DNA from: Epiperipatus broadwayi
Taxonomy: Eukaryota; Onychophora; Udeonychophora; Euonychophora; Peripatidae
Reading direction: 5' to 3'
Length of the DNA: 64,000 nucleotides
Assembly: GCA_028023455.1 (NCBI GenBank)
Contig: JAQFVV010013322.1
Location: 62,001-126,000 of the forward strand
The notes under the pieces are model-generated. The model saw only the letters and a program-made list of their open reading frames with translations. It did no database searches and was not told where the DNA came from. This document shows positions 38,440-49,069 of this stretch, in pieces. Every line of letters begins with the position of its first letter. Position 1 is the first letter of the stretch. The position numbers and the translations under genes are program-made.

Positions 38440-40625
38440 TGTAACGAGCACAGACGTTCGTTACATTGTTTTTTTTTATTATTTATTAAACATGAAAGTA
38501 AATTAAAAAGTTCGCATTTAAAAATTTTCTTTAAGAATTAAAAATTGAAATTAAATATCATCTTAAACTCGTATATATTAAATCGCACAGATAAAAAAAA
38601 ATTATTAAAATAAAACTGTATTAAAAATAGAAAAGGTATTTTAAAAACAAAAACTTAAAAAGATTTAGAGATAAAAATATATCTTTAATCTTGAAAAACA
38701 CAGAAATTAATCCGAAATGGAAATGATTGTTAATTAGTTAAATGTAAACCAGCCTTGGGCATTTAAATGTAAAAACATCGGTCAGATAGGAAAACAATAG
38801 AAACAAATAGCCAATGAAAGAAATCCATCAGGAAATCGGACCTCAGTGAAAGGATCATCACATCGATGACATAATGCCAAGTCAATCCTTCGATTACGTA
38901 TAAAAGAAAAATTTGGAAATTATTAATTAGTGATTATGATTAATTACGATATGTGTTAGTGCGGAAGTGAAGGAGAAGGGATTGAAAAAGTCGCATGATT
39001 CAATCCCTTCAGTTTTGCTAGGAAAGAAAGAGAAATGAACTATCGTTTTTCTACATTGAGGACCAGTTAAAGCAAAAACCTCCGGATGGATAAATAAATC
39101 AGCCAACAGAATACCAATCTTAGGATGGCATGGGAATTCACATTCATGGCAAGCAACGGATAAAGATGAACTGTTTTAAACCGTAAGAACTTTATGAATA
39201 ATGAACATTAAATTAAAACTTTCCATAATTAAATGATTGCAATATTATCCTATCTGACCAACTTAATTTATTAATAGTGTTATTTGATGTATTTTTTTCT
39301 TATTTATGTAAAATCATTTCCATTTATATTATTTATTTTTTGTTCTTTAAGTTTTATCATGATTTTTGTTTTTCGTTAAATTAATTATATAAATGTTAAA
39401 CTTAAGTCGGGCATGAATGGCTGTATAGATTTGTAAAGTTATATTAGGGGAGGGTAATCTTAGGTTATTTGTGTCGTTGTTAAATTGGGTCAATGGATTG
39501 GATATATTGATGTAGTTAGTAGATGTAGTCGGAGATTCGCTACTGGCAGAATCGTTTATATATACACTGCACTCACCCGTTTGCCTATGGAAGGAATTAT
39601 AAGACGAAGAACGCAGTTTTTTTCTATGGAGTTTTTTTTTATTGTTCTTCTCATTAGATAGATGTAATATTTCTATCTGATGAAAGTCAATGTCTTCTCT
39701 TAATCTTTTTGGTGCTGCGGTATTCCGTATTACATTGAATACATCGATGTATCAGATGAATTGATGCCAGTTTGACTGCGAATTTTAGCCTAAGGTTAAA
39801 TGGGGATAGAATGTTTTATTTTCAAATGCAAATTTATATAGTCTATTCATACTCGACCCTAAATAAAAATGCATTAAATCTAAGTTGTTTATAGACTCTT
39901 GCATGGATTGGTTATCAGTTAAGTATGTTTTGGGTTTTCATATTTGATCAAAATATATAGACATTCGATAAATAATGATACTTTACGGTGAGTATCTAAA
40001 ATGTATTTATTCGGATGTCTTTTTAGTCATTGGTGACAATGCAAGTATCTTATGGTGAATACTATTGGGTTACTTATAAATTTCCCTCTGCAATTGTTAG
40101 TATCAATGATTTTATATTTTGATCATTTATGTTTACTTTGAAATGTTTTTAACCGTGTAATCTATGTAACCGATCTATAGCAACATATTAAAACAAGCTT
40201 TTATAATCCCATCTGTGCGAACTTAATTAAAATGTAAACTTATAATATAATAGAAATTAAAATGTAAATTAAAATCTAAGGTAAAGTTAAAAATACTGTT
40301 AAATGTTAAAATGTAAAACTAATACTAAAATAATTTTAAATCTTATATATATGTGCATAAATAAATGTTTGTATGTTAATTACTGGCAGTGGCTTATTTT
40401 ATTCATTTTTTTTATATTGAAATGTAATTATATAAGATATTATATTATTCAATCTCTGCTATTCCACTGAGCTAGTGACATGGGCTAATGAACGGAACCA
40501 AAACCTTTAAAAAAATTTTTTTTTTGACTTACGTATCTGCCTACTCTATAAATTTTTCTAGGTTCAAATGCCTAGATGGTGCCCATAGTGCAGTTACGTT
40601 AAGTATTATTTTCCGGATCGTTACA
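38440..40625 (+). repeat. 5' LTR of the non-coding element
   Basis: Starts TGTAACGAGCACAGACGTTC and ends GGATCGTTACA. It contains no open frame above 60 codons. Toward its 3' end (40455-40478) the minus strand reads like a tRNA D-arm (TAGCTCAGTGGAATAGCAGA). On the plus strand, 40560-40575 reads like a pol III B-box (AGGTTCAAATGCC). Confidence 0.85.
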
Positions 40626-41350
40626 ACTGGCGAACCAACTCGGGCCGATCTTTAATAAACCACAAATACCCTGAGCAAATTTTGTCAAAATGAAATATTT
40701 TTATCTGTTTACATATAGTCGTATACTTTAAATCTTATAAAAGCACTGCCAGAAAGAAATAGCACATATATTAAACACAAGAAAGTATAAATAATTTTAA
40801 ACTGTATTTTGTTAAAAAGAAAGTCAAAAGGTTGCATTTGATATGTTTTTTTTGTTAATATATATTTATTCTTTAATGTGTATAGGAGCGCACAGCCACA
40901 TAAGTTTATGATGGTAAATGTGGTACCTTACGGAGAGTACCATTGGGAATTTACTTCGGTGTAATCCTATTTAAGCATTTTAATCAGTCATAAAGAAGTT
41001 GGTGGTATTTATAATTGTGCTGCAAATATACACGTATAAATCCATTATCTTTCAAAATATATTTACTTCAATGCAACCTTCTTAAATAAATAATTTATAA
41101 AATAACTTGCTTGTCATGCCGTGTGTAAAAATAAAATGTATAAAATAAAATAGAACTCTTGTGGGGAGGGGTGTAAACATAAATGGTCCTTAGGTAAGCG
41201 ATAGTAAACATTTTTCTTTTTGTATATAGTCTTTTTGTAAAATTATTAACCGGATGTTTTGTAAATGTCTTCATCAATCGTGTACCGTAATTACTAACCC
41301 TAAGTAAAATATTTTTTTTTTATCATTTTTTTTAAGCAACTTTACTGATA
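40626..41350 (+). other. 725-bp non-coding interior of the LTR element
   Basis: Begins with the primer-binding site and then AT-rich DNA without a protein motif. The 60-codon minus-strand frame at 41095-41277 has no recognisable feature. The last 40 bases before the 3' LTR are T-rich rather than purine-rich, so the polypurine tract is missing or moved. Confidence 0.75.
40628..40645 (+). promoter_or_regulatory. Primer-binding site for reverse transcription
   Basis: TGGCGAACCAACTCGGGC begins two bases after the 5' LTR. Starting with TGG, it would pair with the CCA 3' end of a host tRNA to prime minus-strand DNA. The tRNA species is not determined. Confidence 0.8.
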
Positions 41351-43533
41351 TGTAACGAGCACAGACGTTCGTTACATTGTTTTTTTTTTATTATTTATTA
41401 AACATGAAAGTAAATTAAAAAGTTCGCATTTAAAAATTTTTTTTAAGAATTAAAAATTGAAATTAAATATCATCTTAAACTCGTATATATTAAATCGCAC
41501 AGATAAAAAAAAATTATTAAAATAAAACTGTATTAAAAATAGAAAAGGTATTTTAAAAACAAAAACTTAAAAAGATTTAGAGATAAAAATATATCTTTAA
41601 TCTTGAAAAACACAGAAATTAATCCGAAATGGAAATGATTGTTAATTAGTTAAATGTAAACCAGCCTTGAGCATTTAAATGTAAAAACATCGGTCAGATA
41701 GGAAAACAATAGAAACAAATAGCCAATGAAAGAAATCCATCGGGAAATCGGACCTCAGCGAAAGGATCATCACATCGATGACATAATGCCAAGTCAATCC
41801 TTTGATTACGTATAAAAGGAAAATTTGGAAATTATTAATTAGTGATTATGATTAATTACGATATGTGTTAGTGCGGAAGTGAAGGAGAAGGGATTGAAAA
41901 AGACGCATGATTCAATCCCTTCAGTTTTGCTAGGAAAGAAAGAGAAATGAACTATTGTTTTTCTACATTGAGGACCAGTTAAAGCAAAAACCTCCGGATG
42001 GATAAATAAATCGGCCAACAGAATACCAATCTTAGGACGGCGTGAAAATTCACGTTCATGGCAACGGATAAAGATGAACTGTTTTAAACTGTAAGAACTT
42101 TATGAATAATGAACATTAAATTAAAACTTTCCATATTTAAATGATTGCAATATTATCCTATCTGACCAACTTAATTTATTAATAGTGTTATTTGATGTAT
42201 TTTTTTCTTATTTATGTAAAATCATTTCCATTTATATTATTTATTTTTTGTTCTTTAAGTTTTATCATGATTTTTGTTTTCCGTTAAATTAATTATATAA
42301 ATGTTAAACTTAAGTCGGGTGTGAATGGCGGTATAGATTTGTAAAGTTATATTAGGGGAGGGTAATCTTAGGTTATTTGTGTCGTTGTTAAATTGGGTCA
42401 ATGGATTGGATATATTGATGTAGTTAGTAGATGTAGTCGGAGATTCGCTACTGGCAGAATCGTTTATATATACGCCGCACTCACCTGTTTGCCTATGGAA
42501 GGAATTATAAGATGAAGAACGCAGTTCCTTTCTATGGAGTTTTTTTTTATTGTTCTTCTCATTAGATAGATGTAATATTCCTATCTGATGAGAGTCAATG
42601 TCTTCTCTTAATCTTTTTGGTGCTGCCGTATTCCGTATTACATTGAATACATCGATGTATCAGATGAATTGATGCCAGTTTGACTGCGAATTTTAGCCTA
42701 AGGTTAAATGGGGATAGAATGTTTTATTTTCAAATGCAAATTTATGTAGTCTATTCATACTCGACCCTAAATAAAAATGCATTAAATCTAAGTTGTTTAT
42801 AGATGCTTGCATGGATTGGTTATCAGTTAAGTATGTTTTGGGTTTTCATATTTGATCAAAATATATAGACATTCGATAAATAATGATACCTTACGGTGAG
42901 TATCTAAAATGTATTTATTCGGATGTCTTTTTAGTCATTGGTGACAATGCAAGTATCTTATGGTGAATACTATTGGGTTACTTATAAATTTCCCTCTGCA
43001 ATTGTTAGTATCAATGATTTTATATTTTGATCGTTTATGTTTACTTTGAAATGTTTTTAACCATGTAATCTATGTAACCGATCTATAGCAACATATTAAA
43101 ACAAGCTTTTATAATCCCATCTGTGCGAACTTAATTAAAATGTAAACTTATAATATAATAGAAATTAAAATGTAAATTAAAATCTAAGGTAAAGTTAACA
43201 ATAATGTTAAATGTTAAATTGTAAAACTAATACTAAAATAATTTTAAATCTTATATATATGTGCATAAATAAATGTTTGTACGTTAATTACTGGCAGTGG
43301 CTTATTTTATTCATTTTTTTTATATTGAAATATAATTAGATAAGATATTATATTATTTAATCTCTGCTATTCCACTGAGCTAGTGACATGGGCTAACGAC
43401 CGGAACCAAAATATTTAAGAAAAAAATTTTTTTTACTTATGTATCTGCCTACTCTATAAATTTTTCTAGGTTCAAATGCCTAGATGGCGCCCGTAGTGCA
43501 GATATGTTAAGTGATATTCTCCAGATCATTACA
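41351..43533 (+). repeat. 3' LTR of the non-coding element
   Basis: Near-identical to 38440-40625, with scattered substitutions and small length differences in T runs. It begins TGTAACGAGC and ends GATCATTACA, followed at once by ATATATATATAT, the same simple repeat that precedes the 5' LTR. Confidence 0.85.
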
Positions 43534-43554
43534 ATATATATATATTGCAAACTT

Positions 43555-43930
43555 CTCCATCACATATTCCTGAAACATATGGTCAAAGATATTTGAAAAA
43601 AATAAATGATCTCCAAAATGCACATTTCATGCTAAACAAGCACTCATCAGTAAGCCCAGATCACATTCTCTTAGATATATTATCATCATTTGCTTAGTAT
43701 TATATAGATAAAAATTTACTATGGTTTGATTGCCAGTATACAAATCAATTTATAAAAATATGTTAAGAATTTTACTGATTATTTATTAAACTAAAGATTA
43801 CTCCTAGTTGAAGGCTATTGTTCAATGGATAACTGAAGGGAACTTGAAAGTCTGTATTCAAATTCCCTATAATTATATTTAGACTCCAAGTATATGAGTT
43901 ATTATTTTATTTCAAATATTAATTAATAAT
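43555..43930. repeat. SINE fragments
   Basis: Positions 43555-43690 carry blocks of the SINE family at 3480 (TTTCATGCTAAACAAGCACT, then CATCAGTAAGCCCAGAT). Positions 43801-43930 look like a separate tRNA-derived head on the plus strand. It has TTGTTCAATGGATAACTGAA (A-box-like, 43819-43838) and GTATTCAAATTCCC (B-box-like, 43854-43867). Both are degenerate. Confidence 0.5.
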
Positions 43931-44572
43931 AGTGTGCAGTGTCAATATCTGAGTTTTTTTACCCATGTTTATAGTTTTGATAACTTTCACTACACTACTT
44001 TCAAGCAAAGTAGGGACTAGTTTTTATTACCTTTTAATACTTAGTGAAGTAATGTTCTATCCTTTGCATTATAATATATTTTCAAGTTTTCTTCTACCAG
44101 GCACTTTTTTTATCTTAGCTCAATTATATCACAACCATCTATCAGTGCAGAAGTCAGACAATGTCTCTCACTCTGAATACGTTTTTGAAACATTCACTTC
44201 ATTTATTTTCAAGTAAATAAGAGAAATGTAACTTATATTATAATTCCACTTTATATACATACTTTTTATATATAGTTTAGCTTGTCTGAATTCTGGAATG
44301 ATAGTTGGTTGTGATAGAAATGACCTAAGATGAAAGATACACTGATAAAAACAAAAATACTTACAACAGTAAAAGAGGAAATAAATATGGTTTTAATTTC
44401 TCCTTATATGTAAAAACAAAAAATACTTAATTGTAATTATTAATTAGAGAAAATATAACTTACTATTAAAAATTTTTCGGCTGAACGTTTTCGAGGAACC
44501 ATGCCTCATACTCATAGCCTTATGAAAAGTGTAATAAATATATGCAAATGTAAATATTCAAATAAGCTACTG
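43931..44572. other. AT-rich DNA, no gene seen
   Basis: Includes an 83-codon plus-strand frame (43965-44216) rich in hydrophobic residues. I do not recognise it and the flanking DNA offers no support. Confidence 0.5.
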
Positions 44573-44868
44573 TTATGTAGCCCATTTTTTCGAGATCTCG
44601 AAGCATGTGTCCTTTCTGTTAATGGCATGGATGTCTCTATTAATATAGAATGCCTCCTTTATTTTTCTCCTGTAATCATTTGGCTCTGAACATAAAATAA
44701 TGGGGTTGGCAGGTATGAAGTTGTGCCCAGATTGTTTACTATGTTCGAAAAATACAGAGGATGTGCTGCTGTTCGTTTGAGCTCTGTTGAATGTGTAACG
44801 ATGTTGAGCCAATCTGGTATTAATTGTGGCTTTCGTTTCCCCATAATATAATTTATTTTAACTTATAT
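44573..44868 (-). pseudogene. Penelope-like element GIY-YIG endonuclease fragment
   Basis: The minus-strand frame starts after a stop with NKLYYGETKATINTRLAQHR, where YYGET corresponds to the YIG part of the GIY-YIG motif. It ends with RRKIKEAFYINRDIHAINRK and KKWAT just before the stop. That ending (KIxEAxxIxxxxxxLNR) is the conserved C-terminus of Penelope-like element proteins, whose endonuclease cuts target DNA for retrotransposition. The upstream CxC zinc-binding part and the reverse transcriptase are absent. The open frame from the methionine at 44812 is intact, but the gene is only a 5'-truncated tail, the usual fate of such copies. Confidence 0.8.
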
Positions 44869-45384
44869 AATTTACTAATGGTTGAACTGGGTAGTAATTA
44901 TATGAATCTAATAGTCCATAGCCATATTTCAAGACTATTAAAATTACTCTTAATTAATTAAAAGAAAAGCTCTGTGAATATGAAATTTACACTAGGTTTA
45001 ACCCAAAGCATTATCTTAAATACTGGGGAAATCTACAAGAGGAATTTTAATACTTTACAGCATTACTAAAGTTATACCATAGTAACTCAGTTAAGTAAAA
45101 GAAATTGTGTTTCATTGGCTATCATAATATCAACTCTTTTAAAATAAATAACATATTTTATAAACAGTATATTCACCTTATCACTAAATTTAAATGGTGA
45201 GACATTAGGAGAAAATGGAACAGAGGTCATATTAACAAGTAACAAATGTTTATTATACATTATTAAACATTCTAACTGATTATGTTTCTTTATAATACTC
45301 TAACACTGGTTCCAGTTAAACTAGTATTATTAACAATAATACAACTTATAATAATAAACTATTACATTTTCTTGAATTAAACAA
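44869..45384. other. AT-rich DNA, no gene seen
   Basis: Nothing recognisable between the Penelope fragment and the Rep-A copy. Confidence 0.55.
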
Positions 45385-45605
45385 GGCAAAACTCTCCATA
45401 CAATAGTGCCACCCTGTGCCAACCAGAGTAATCAATGAATGCCAGAAGGCTTGTGCATAAAATTCCTATCTAATGCCTACTCATCCAATATCCAAAGATT
45501 AGTTTCTGGCTTGTGGCCTTCATCAGTGAGGAGCTTTATATGGAAAGTTTTGCATTGTTAATAAACAATTATGTGCTAATATGAGATGGTGATCATGTGA
45601 TTTTT
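45385..45605 (+). repeat. Rep-A copy
   Basis: Starts AAGGCAAAACTCTCCATAC and contains GTGCCAACCAGAGTAATCAA and GGCCTTCATCAGTGAGGAGC. It ends with the inverted GAAAGTTTTGCATTG and the terminal ATGGTGATCATGTGAT motif. It is a shorter relative of 19160-19655. The minus-strand open frame crossing its right end (45523-45783) is chance. Confidence 0.65.
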
Positions 45606-45888
45606 TTGAATTGTGATATATAAAATGTAAAAGACACAAGTAAACAATTATATTTCTTACCCCTTTATACTGCTTACATCTTATTTCGGTGATTATCCCT
45701 ATAAAGTTTCTCAACAGTTTTTTATTAATAGACTTTAGCTGAAGATCCTTTTTCATTAAGGTCTTTTTTGTTGAGCTAAACATTTATCCAGTTTTCATTG
45801 GTTTTTTTAATTTTGGCATTACAAAGCCTTTAGTTGTAGACTTTTTCCTTATTTTCTTGATAATATTTAAACATCATTAAACTGTTGC

Positions 45889-46003
45889 ACATGTGCTTTG
45901 GATTTTAAATATAAAATGAATGAATACTAACACTTAAAGACTTTATCATGTGGTTGAAGTGTTAGTATTCATTCATTTTATATTTAAAATCCAAAGCGCA
46001 TGT
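45889..46003. mobile_element. 115-bp hairpin MITE
   Basis: Arms 45889-45935 and 45957-46003 (47 bases each) are reverse complements with one mismatch, around a 21-base loop. An arm begins ACATGTGCTTTGGATTTT. There is no coding capacity. The near-perfect pairing suggests recent origin or a structural role, and no clear target duplication is visible. Confidence 0.8.
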
Positions 46004-46956
46004 CCAAAAAACATCGCACTATATAAAATAATTGACTTATTTTCTTGAGAGAAATTAAAACCTTAAATTTCTTCAGTTAGATTTACATTGTAGAAATAAA
46101 CTCTAGTCTGGTTATTTAAAAAAGCTATATGTGCACATAAGAGATGGATTTCATTTAACATATTTAAGCAAGCATAAAATGTAACCTAGGGCAACATTTC
46201 TTAGCAATGGAAGGTTAAGTTTGATCACATTTTAAAGTTTTGGCAGATGCTCTCTAAATAACTAACTAGAAACTACATTGTGCATGGATACACACCCAGG
46301 AATTCAGCAATTCATTATTGTTACAATTTTGTAACACCATACTTTATTCAGCTGCTCAATCAATAACTTGAAGTCCATCAGACAGTGATCATACATATTT
46401 TACACAGACTAAATGTAAAGAAAATGAATAATTAAAGAGTAATAATAAAAATTGTAATGATATTTTAAACACAAACTGGCAATTGTTTGAGTCACCCCTG
46501 TTTTAAATTATCACTGTTTTTAAATTTAATTAGTTTATTTAATTACAGAATCTAAAATACCTAACTTAATTTTATAAATGACTTAATAAGATTAGATTTT
46601 GTTAGATAACAATTTTGTTCAAATTTTTTTTATAACTATAACGTTCCCTAAACTAACATAATAAAACGCAATTTTTCTATTTTCCTTTTGAAACCATATT
46701 AAAACTTAGAACTTTGTGAATAAATAAGTAGCTATCATTTAGTTATTTAAAGTAAATATTTTCTCTTGTTTTCTTTTTTTTTAAAACAAAAATATTATTT
46801 TTCTAAATGAAAAAATATATAACCATCCTTAATTACTATCTTTTTTTAACCTTTAAACTAAAAATAATTATTTCTTTATTCTTTTAGCTTAACTAATTTT
46901 TTTTCGTATAAAACTGTCTTAAATTAACAACCATAATAATTCTGCTTTATTATTAG
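46004..46956. other. AT-rich DNA, no gene seen
   Basis: No gene or repeat structure recognised. Confidence 0.55.
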
Positions 46957-47236
46957 GGTACTTACATATTAGTCCTGTGACATGGAGTATGTATTAGACA
47001 GGCTGCACCTATTCACATATGTATCAATCTGCTGATAACCCTGTAATCTCGTGATCTGTTCAAAATAATGTTTACTTGGATCTTATACATGAAATTGTCA
47101 CAAATAACATGTATATTAATCTTTTGTACATGATATTTTTTCAAAGATTTACAAACTTATTGGCAGGTTGTATACATATGTGAATAGATGAAGCATGTCT
47201 AATATGTGCTTCCTGTCACAGAACTAATACACACTA

Positions 47237-47780
47237 TAAATAATTTTTAAGCAATTAATATGAGACACCATTAAACAAAAAACCATAAAATTGGTAAATT
47301 TCAACAATTTTGGAGAGTATTTTATGAGAAACATATACGACTTTTACAGGAAACATATACATATAATATATATTAATGAGATAATTTTTAAGGAATTCCC
47401 TGATATATAATTAAAAAATGAATAAAATAGATGTGGTGTTTTCAATAAATATATATGAAATTTAGATGAAAAAGTATAAAATGTACTACCAATTTTAATC
47501 GGCAAATTACAAACTATAATTAATTTTTAAGCAATTAATATGAGAAGCCATTAAACAAAAAGCCATAAAACCAGTCAACTTCAACAAGTTTGGAGCATAT
47601 TTTACCACAAACATATACACAACTTTTACAAGAGAAATATATAGATTTAATATATATTAATGAGGTATTTTTTAAGAATTCCCTGATATATAATTTAAAA
47701 AAAAAGTGAAATACATGTGGCATTTTCAATAACTATATATACGGTATTTAGATGAAAAAGGAAAAAATGTATAATGATCT
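47237..47780. repeat. Two 280-bp tandem units inside the Merlin element
   Basis: Units starting TAATTTTTAAGCAATTAATA at 47241 and 47521 repeat with about 85-90% identity, through the AACATATAC and GATGAAAAAG blocks. They lie between the internal end copy and the transposase. No coding potential. Confidence 0.75.
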
Positions 47781-48153
47781 TAAAGATATCACACACTATT
47801 ATGAACTGAACAATAACTAAATTACCAAAATTTCTAAAATATTATTCCTGAAAACATAAAATATACACATATGTTACTTACTGTGCAATATATAACAGGA
47901 ATTGTCACAATAAATAAATGTAAGTGGTCTCTTCAATTTTATTAATAGGTTGATTAAATTTTCCAGATAAAATGGAAATTTGAAGAAAAATTTTACACTT
48001 TTTCCCTCCAAAATGGCTGTGTGATTGTGGAGAGTATCACGTGAACAGGATTTGGTCAAAAAATGGTAATAGATATAAGTATTTTTTTAAAAAATGTAAA
48101 GAAAAAAGAAAAAACAATTTTCACACAAAATAAAATAAAAAATTATTAGTAAT

Positions 48154-48425
48154 TCATATTGGTGGCCAATTATTTTTGATTTCATTCATTATGCAAATGA
48201 ACACATCCTCATGTTTTTGACATCTGCACCACATGAACTCAGCCAAAAACAAATCTAAATGTTGGCAAGATGTTCCCCATTGTTGCTTGTTATGCCATTT
48301 AACGGAACCCCAAAGTCTTTCAATGTTTTGCTTGTGGATGCCTTTTCAGAATTTATGAAATTATATTTGTGGTTCATATGAAAATGGGCATAACCAGCAC
48401 TTCTCATTTCTTCAACAAAAAAAAA
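48154..48425 (-). pseudogene. Merlin transposase C-terminal fragment
   Basis: The minus-strand translation reads FVEEMRSAGYAHFHMNHKYN. After a frameshift near 48340 it continues GIHKQNIERLWGSVKWHNKQ, followed by LFLAEFMWCRC, and stops at 48154-48156. This is the end of the ISXO2-like DDE transposase. The HxxVNHxxNF block, the TQNIERLWxxxK block (which contains the last catalytic acid) and the LAEFMWR block are all visible. The Glu of NIERLW is kept. The N-terminal half is not recognisable and the frameshift breaks the frame, so this copy is dead. Confidence 0.8.
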
Positions 48426-49069
48426 AAAACCCATTTAATTACAAGAATTATGCAATAGAAATCAAAATGAAAGTAGAGTTATTTACTCACAATCAACTTA
48501 ATTTAGTAATGATAAAACTAACTATGAAGAAAAAAGGACAATGGCAGTAACTGTGAAGAAATCTTGAAAAATACTTGGGGTGATGGGGAATTAGATTGGA
48601 GAGACAATAAGAAATCTTGAAAAATATTCTGAAAAAAATATTAGATCCGAGATACAATAAAAAACATGTTTTGATACAACATCAGATAACAAGATACCAA
48701 GATTTACTTGGATTTATTTGACCTAATCACAATGTTACACATTTATCTTGGATGTGAAAAGGTGCAATAAGTCTAATATGTGCTGCATGACAGGATTAAT
48801 ATGTAAATACCGTTATTAGTATTTGTTCTTAACAATAGTTATTTTAAAATAACTCCATTTAGACACTTTTTGTCTTTAATTCCTTCATGCAACTCACATT
48901 TTAGCAATGGCTACTATATATATATGAATCTGCAAATTGTCTTTTATATATGCAACCCGTGAAAATCTTCATATCAACATATATATATATATAATGCCAT
49001 CCTTCTACTATATCACACATTCCTAAAATATATGTTCAAAGACCATGTGTATATTAATTCCTTATAAAC

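Larger units (their letters stand above)
38440..43533 (+). mobile_element. Non-autonomous LTR retrotransposon (LARD/TRIM-like) with 2.2-kb LTRs
   Basis: Two direct repeats of about 2185 bp bracket only 725 bp of interior. The LTRs begin TGTAACGA and end TCGTTACA, giving 8-bp inverted tips with TG...CA ends (one tip base differs in the 3' copy). The flanks are ATATAT on both sides, consistent with insertion into an (AT)n tract, though the duplication length is ambiguous there. A primer-binding site follows the 5' LTR after two bases. No gag, protease or pol frame exists, so it must borrow proteins from another element. The LTRs differ by roughly 2% in the parts compared, so it is young. I see no purine tract before the 3' LTR. 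Confidence 0.85.
46957..48811 (-). mobile_element. Merlin (IS1595/ISXO2-like) DNA transposon, decayed
   Basis: The left end GGTACTTACATATTAGTCCT and the reverse complement of the right end, GGTATTTACATATTAATCCT, stay alignable for about 60 bases. The flanks are attattag (46949-46956) and gttattag (48812-48819), an 8-bp target duplication with one mismatch. Merlin elements are known for ends starting GG and 8-9-bp duplications. The interior holds the C-terminal part of an ISXO2-like transposase on the minus strand. A third, internal copy of the end lies at 47173-47228 in inverted orientation to the left end, so 46968-47228 also looks like a 261-bp MITE of the same family. Confidence 0.8.

Noticed and set aside
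43965-44216. Hydrophobic 83-codon frame as a membrane protein
   Set aside because: AT-rich DNA easily gives Phe/Leu/Ile-rich frames. There is no signal, family motif or supporting context.
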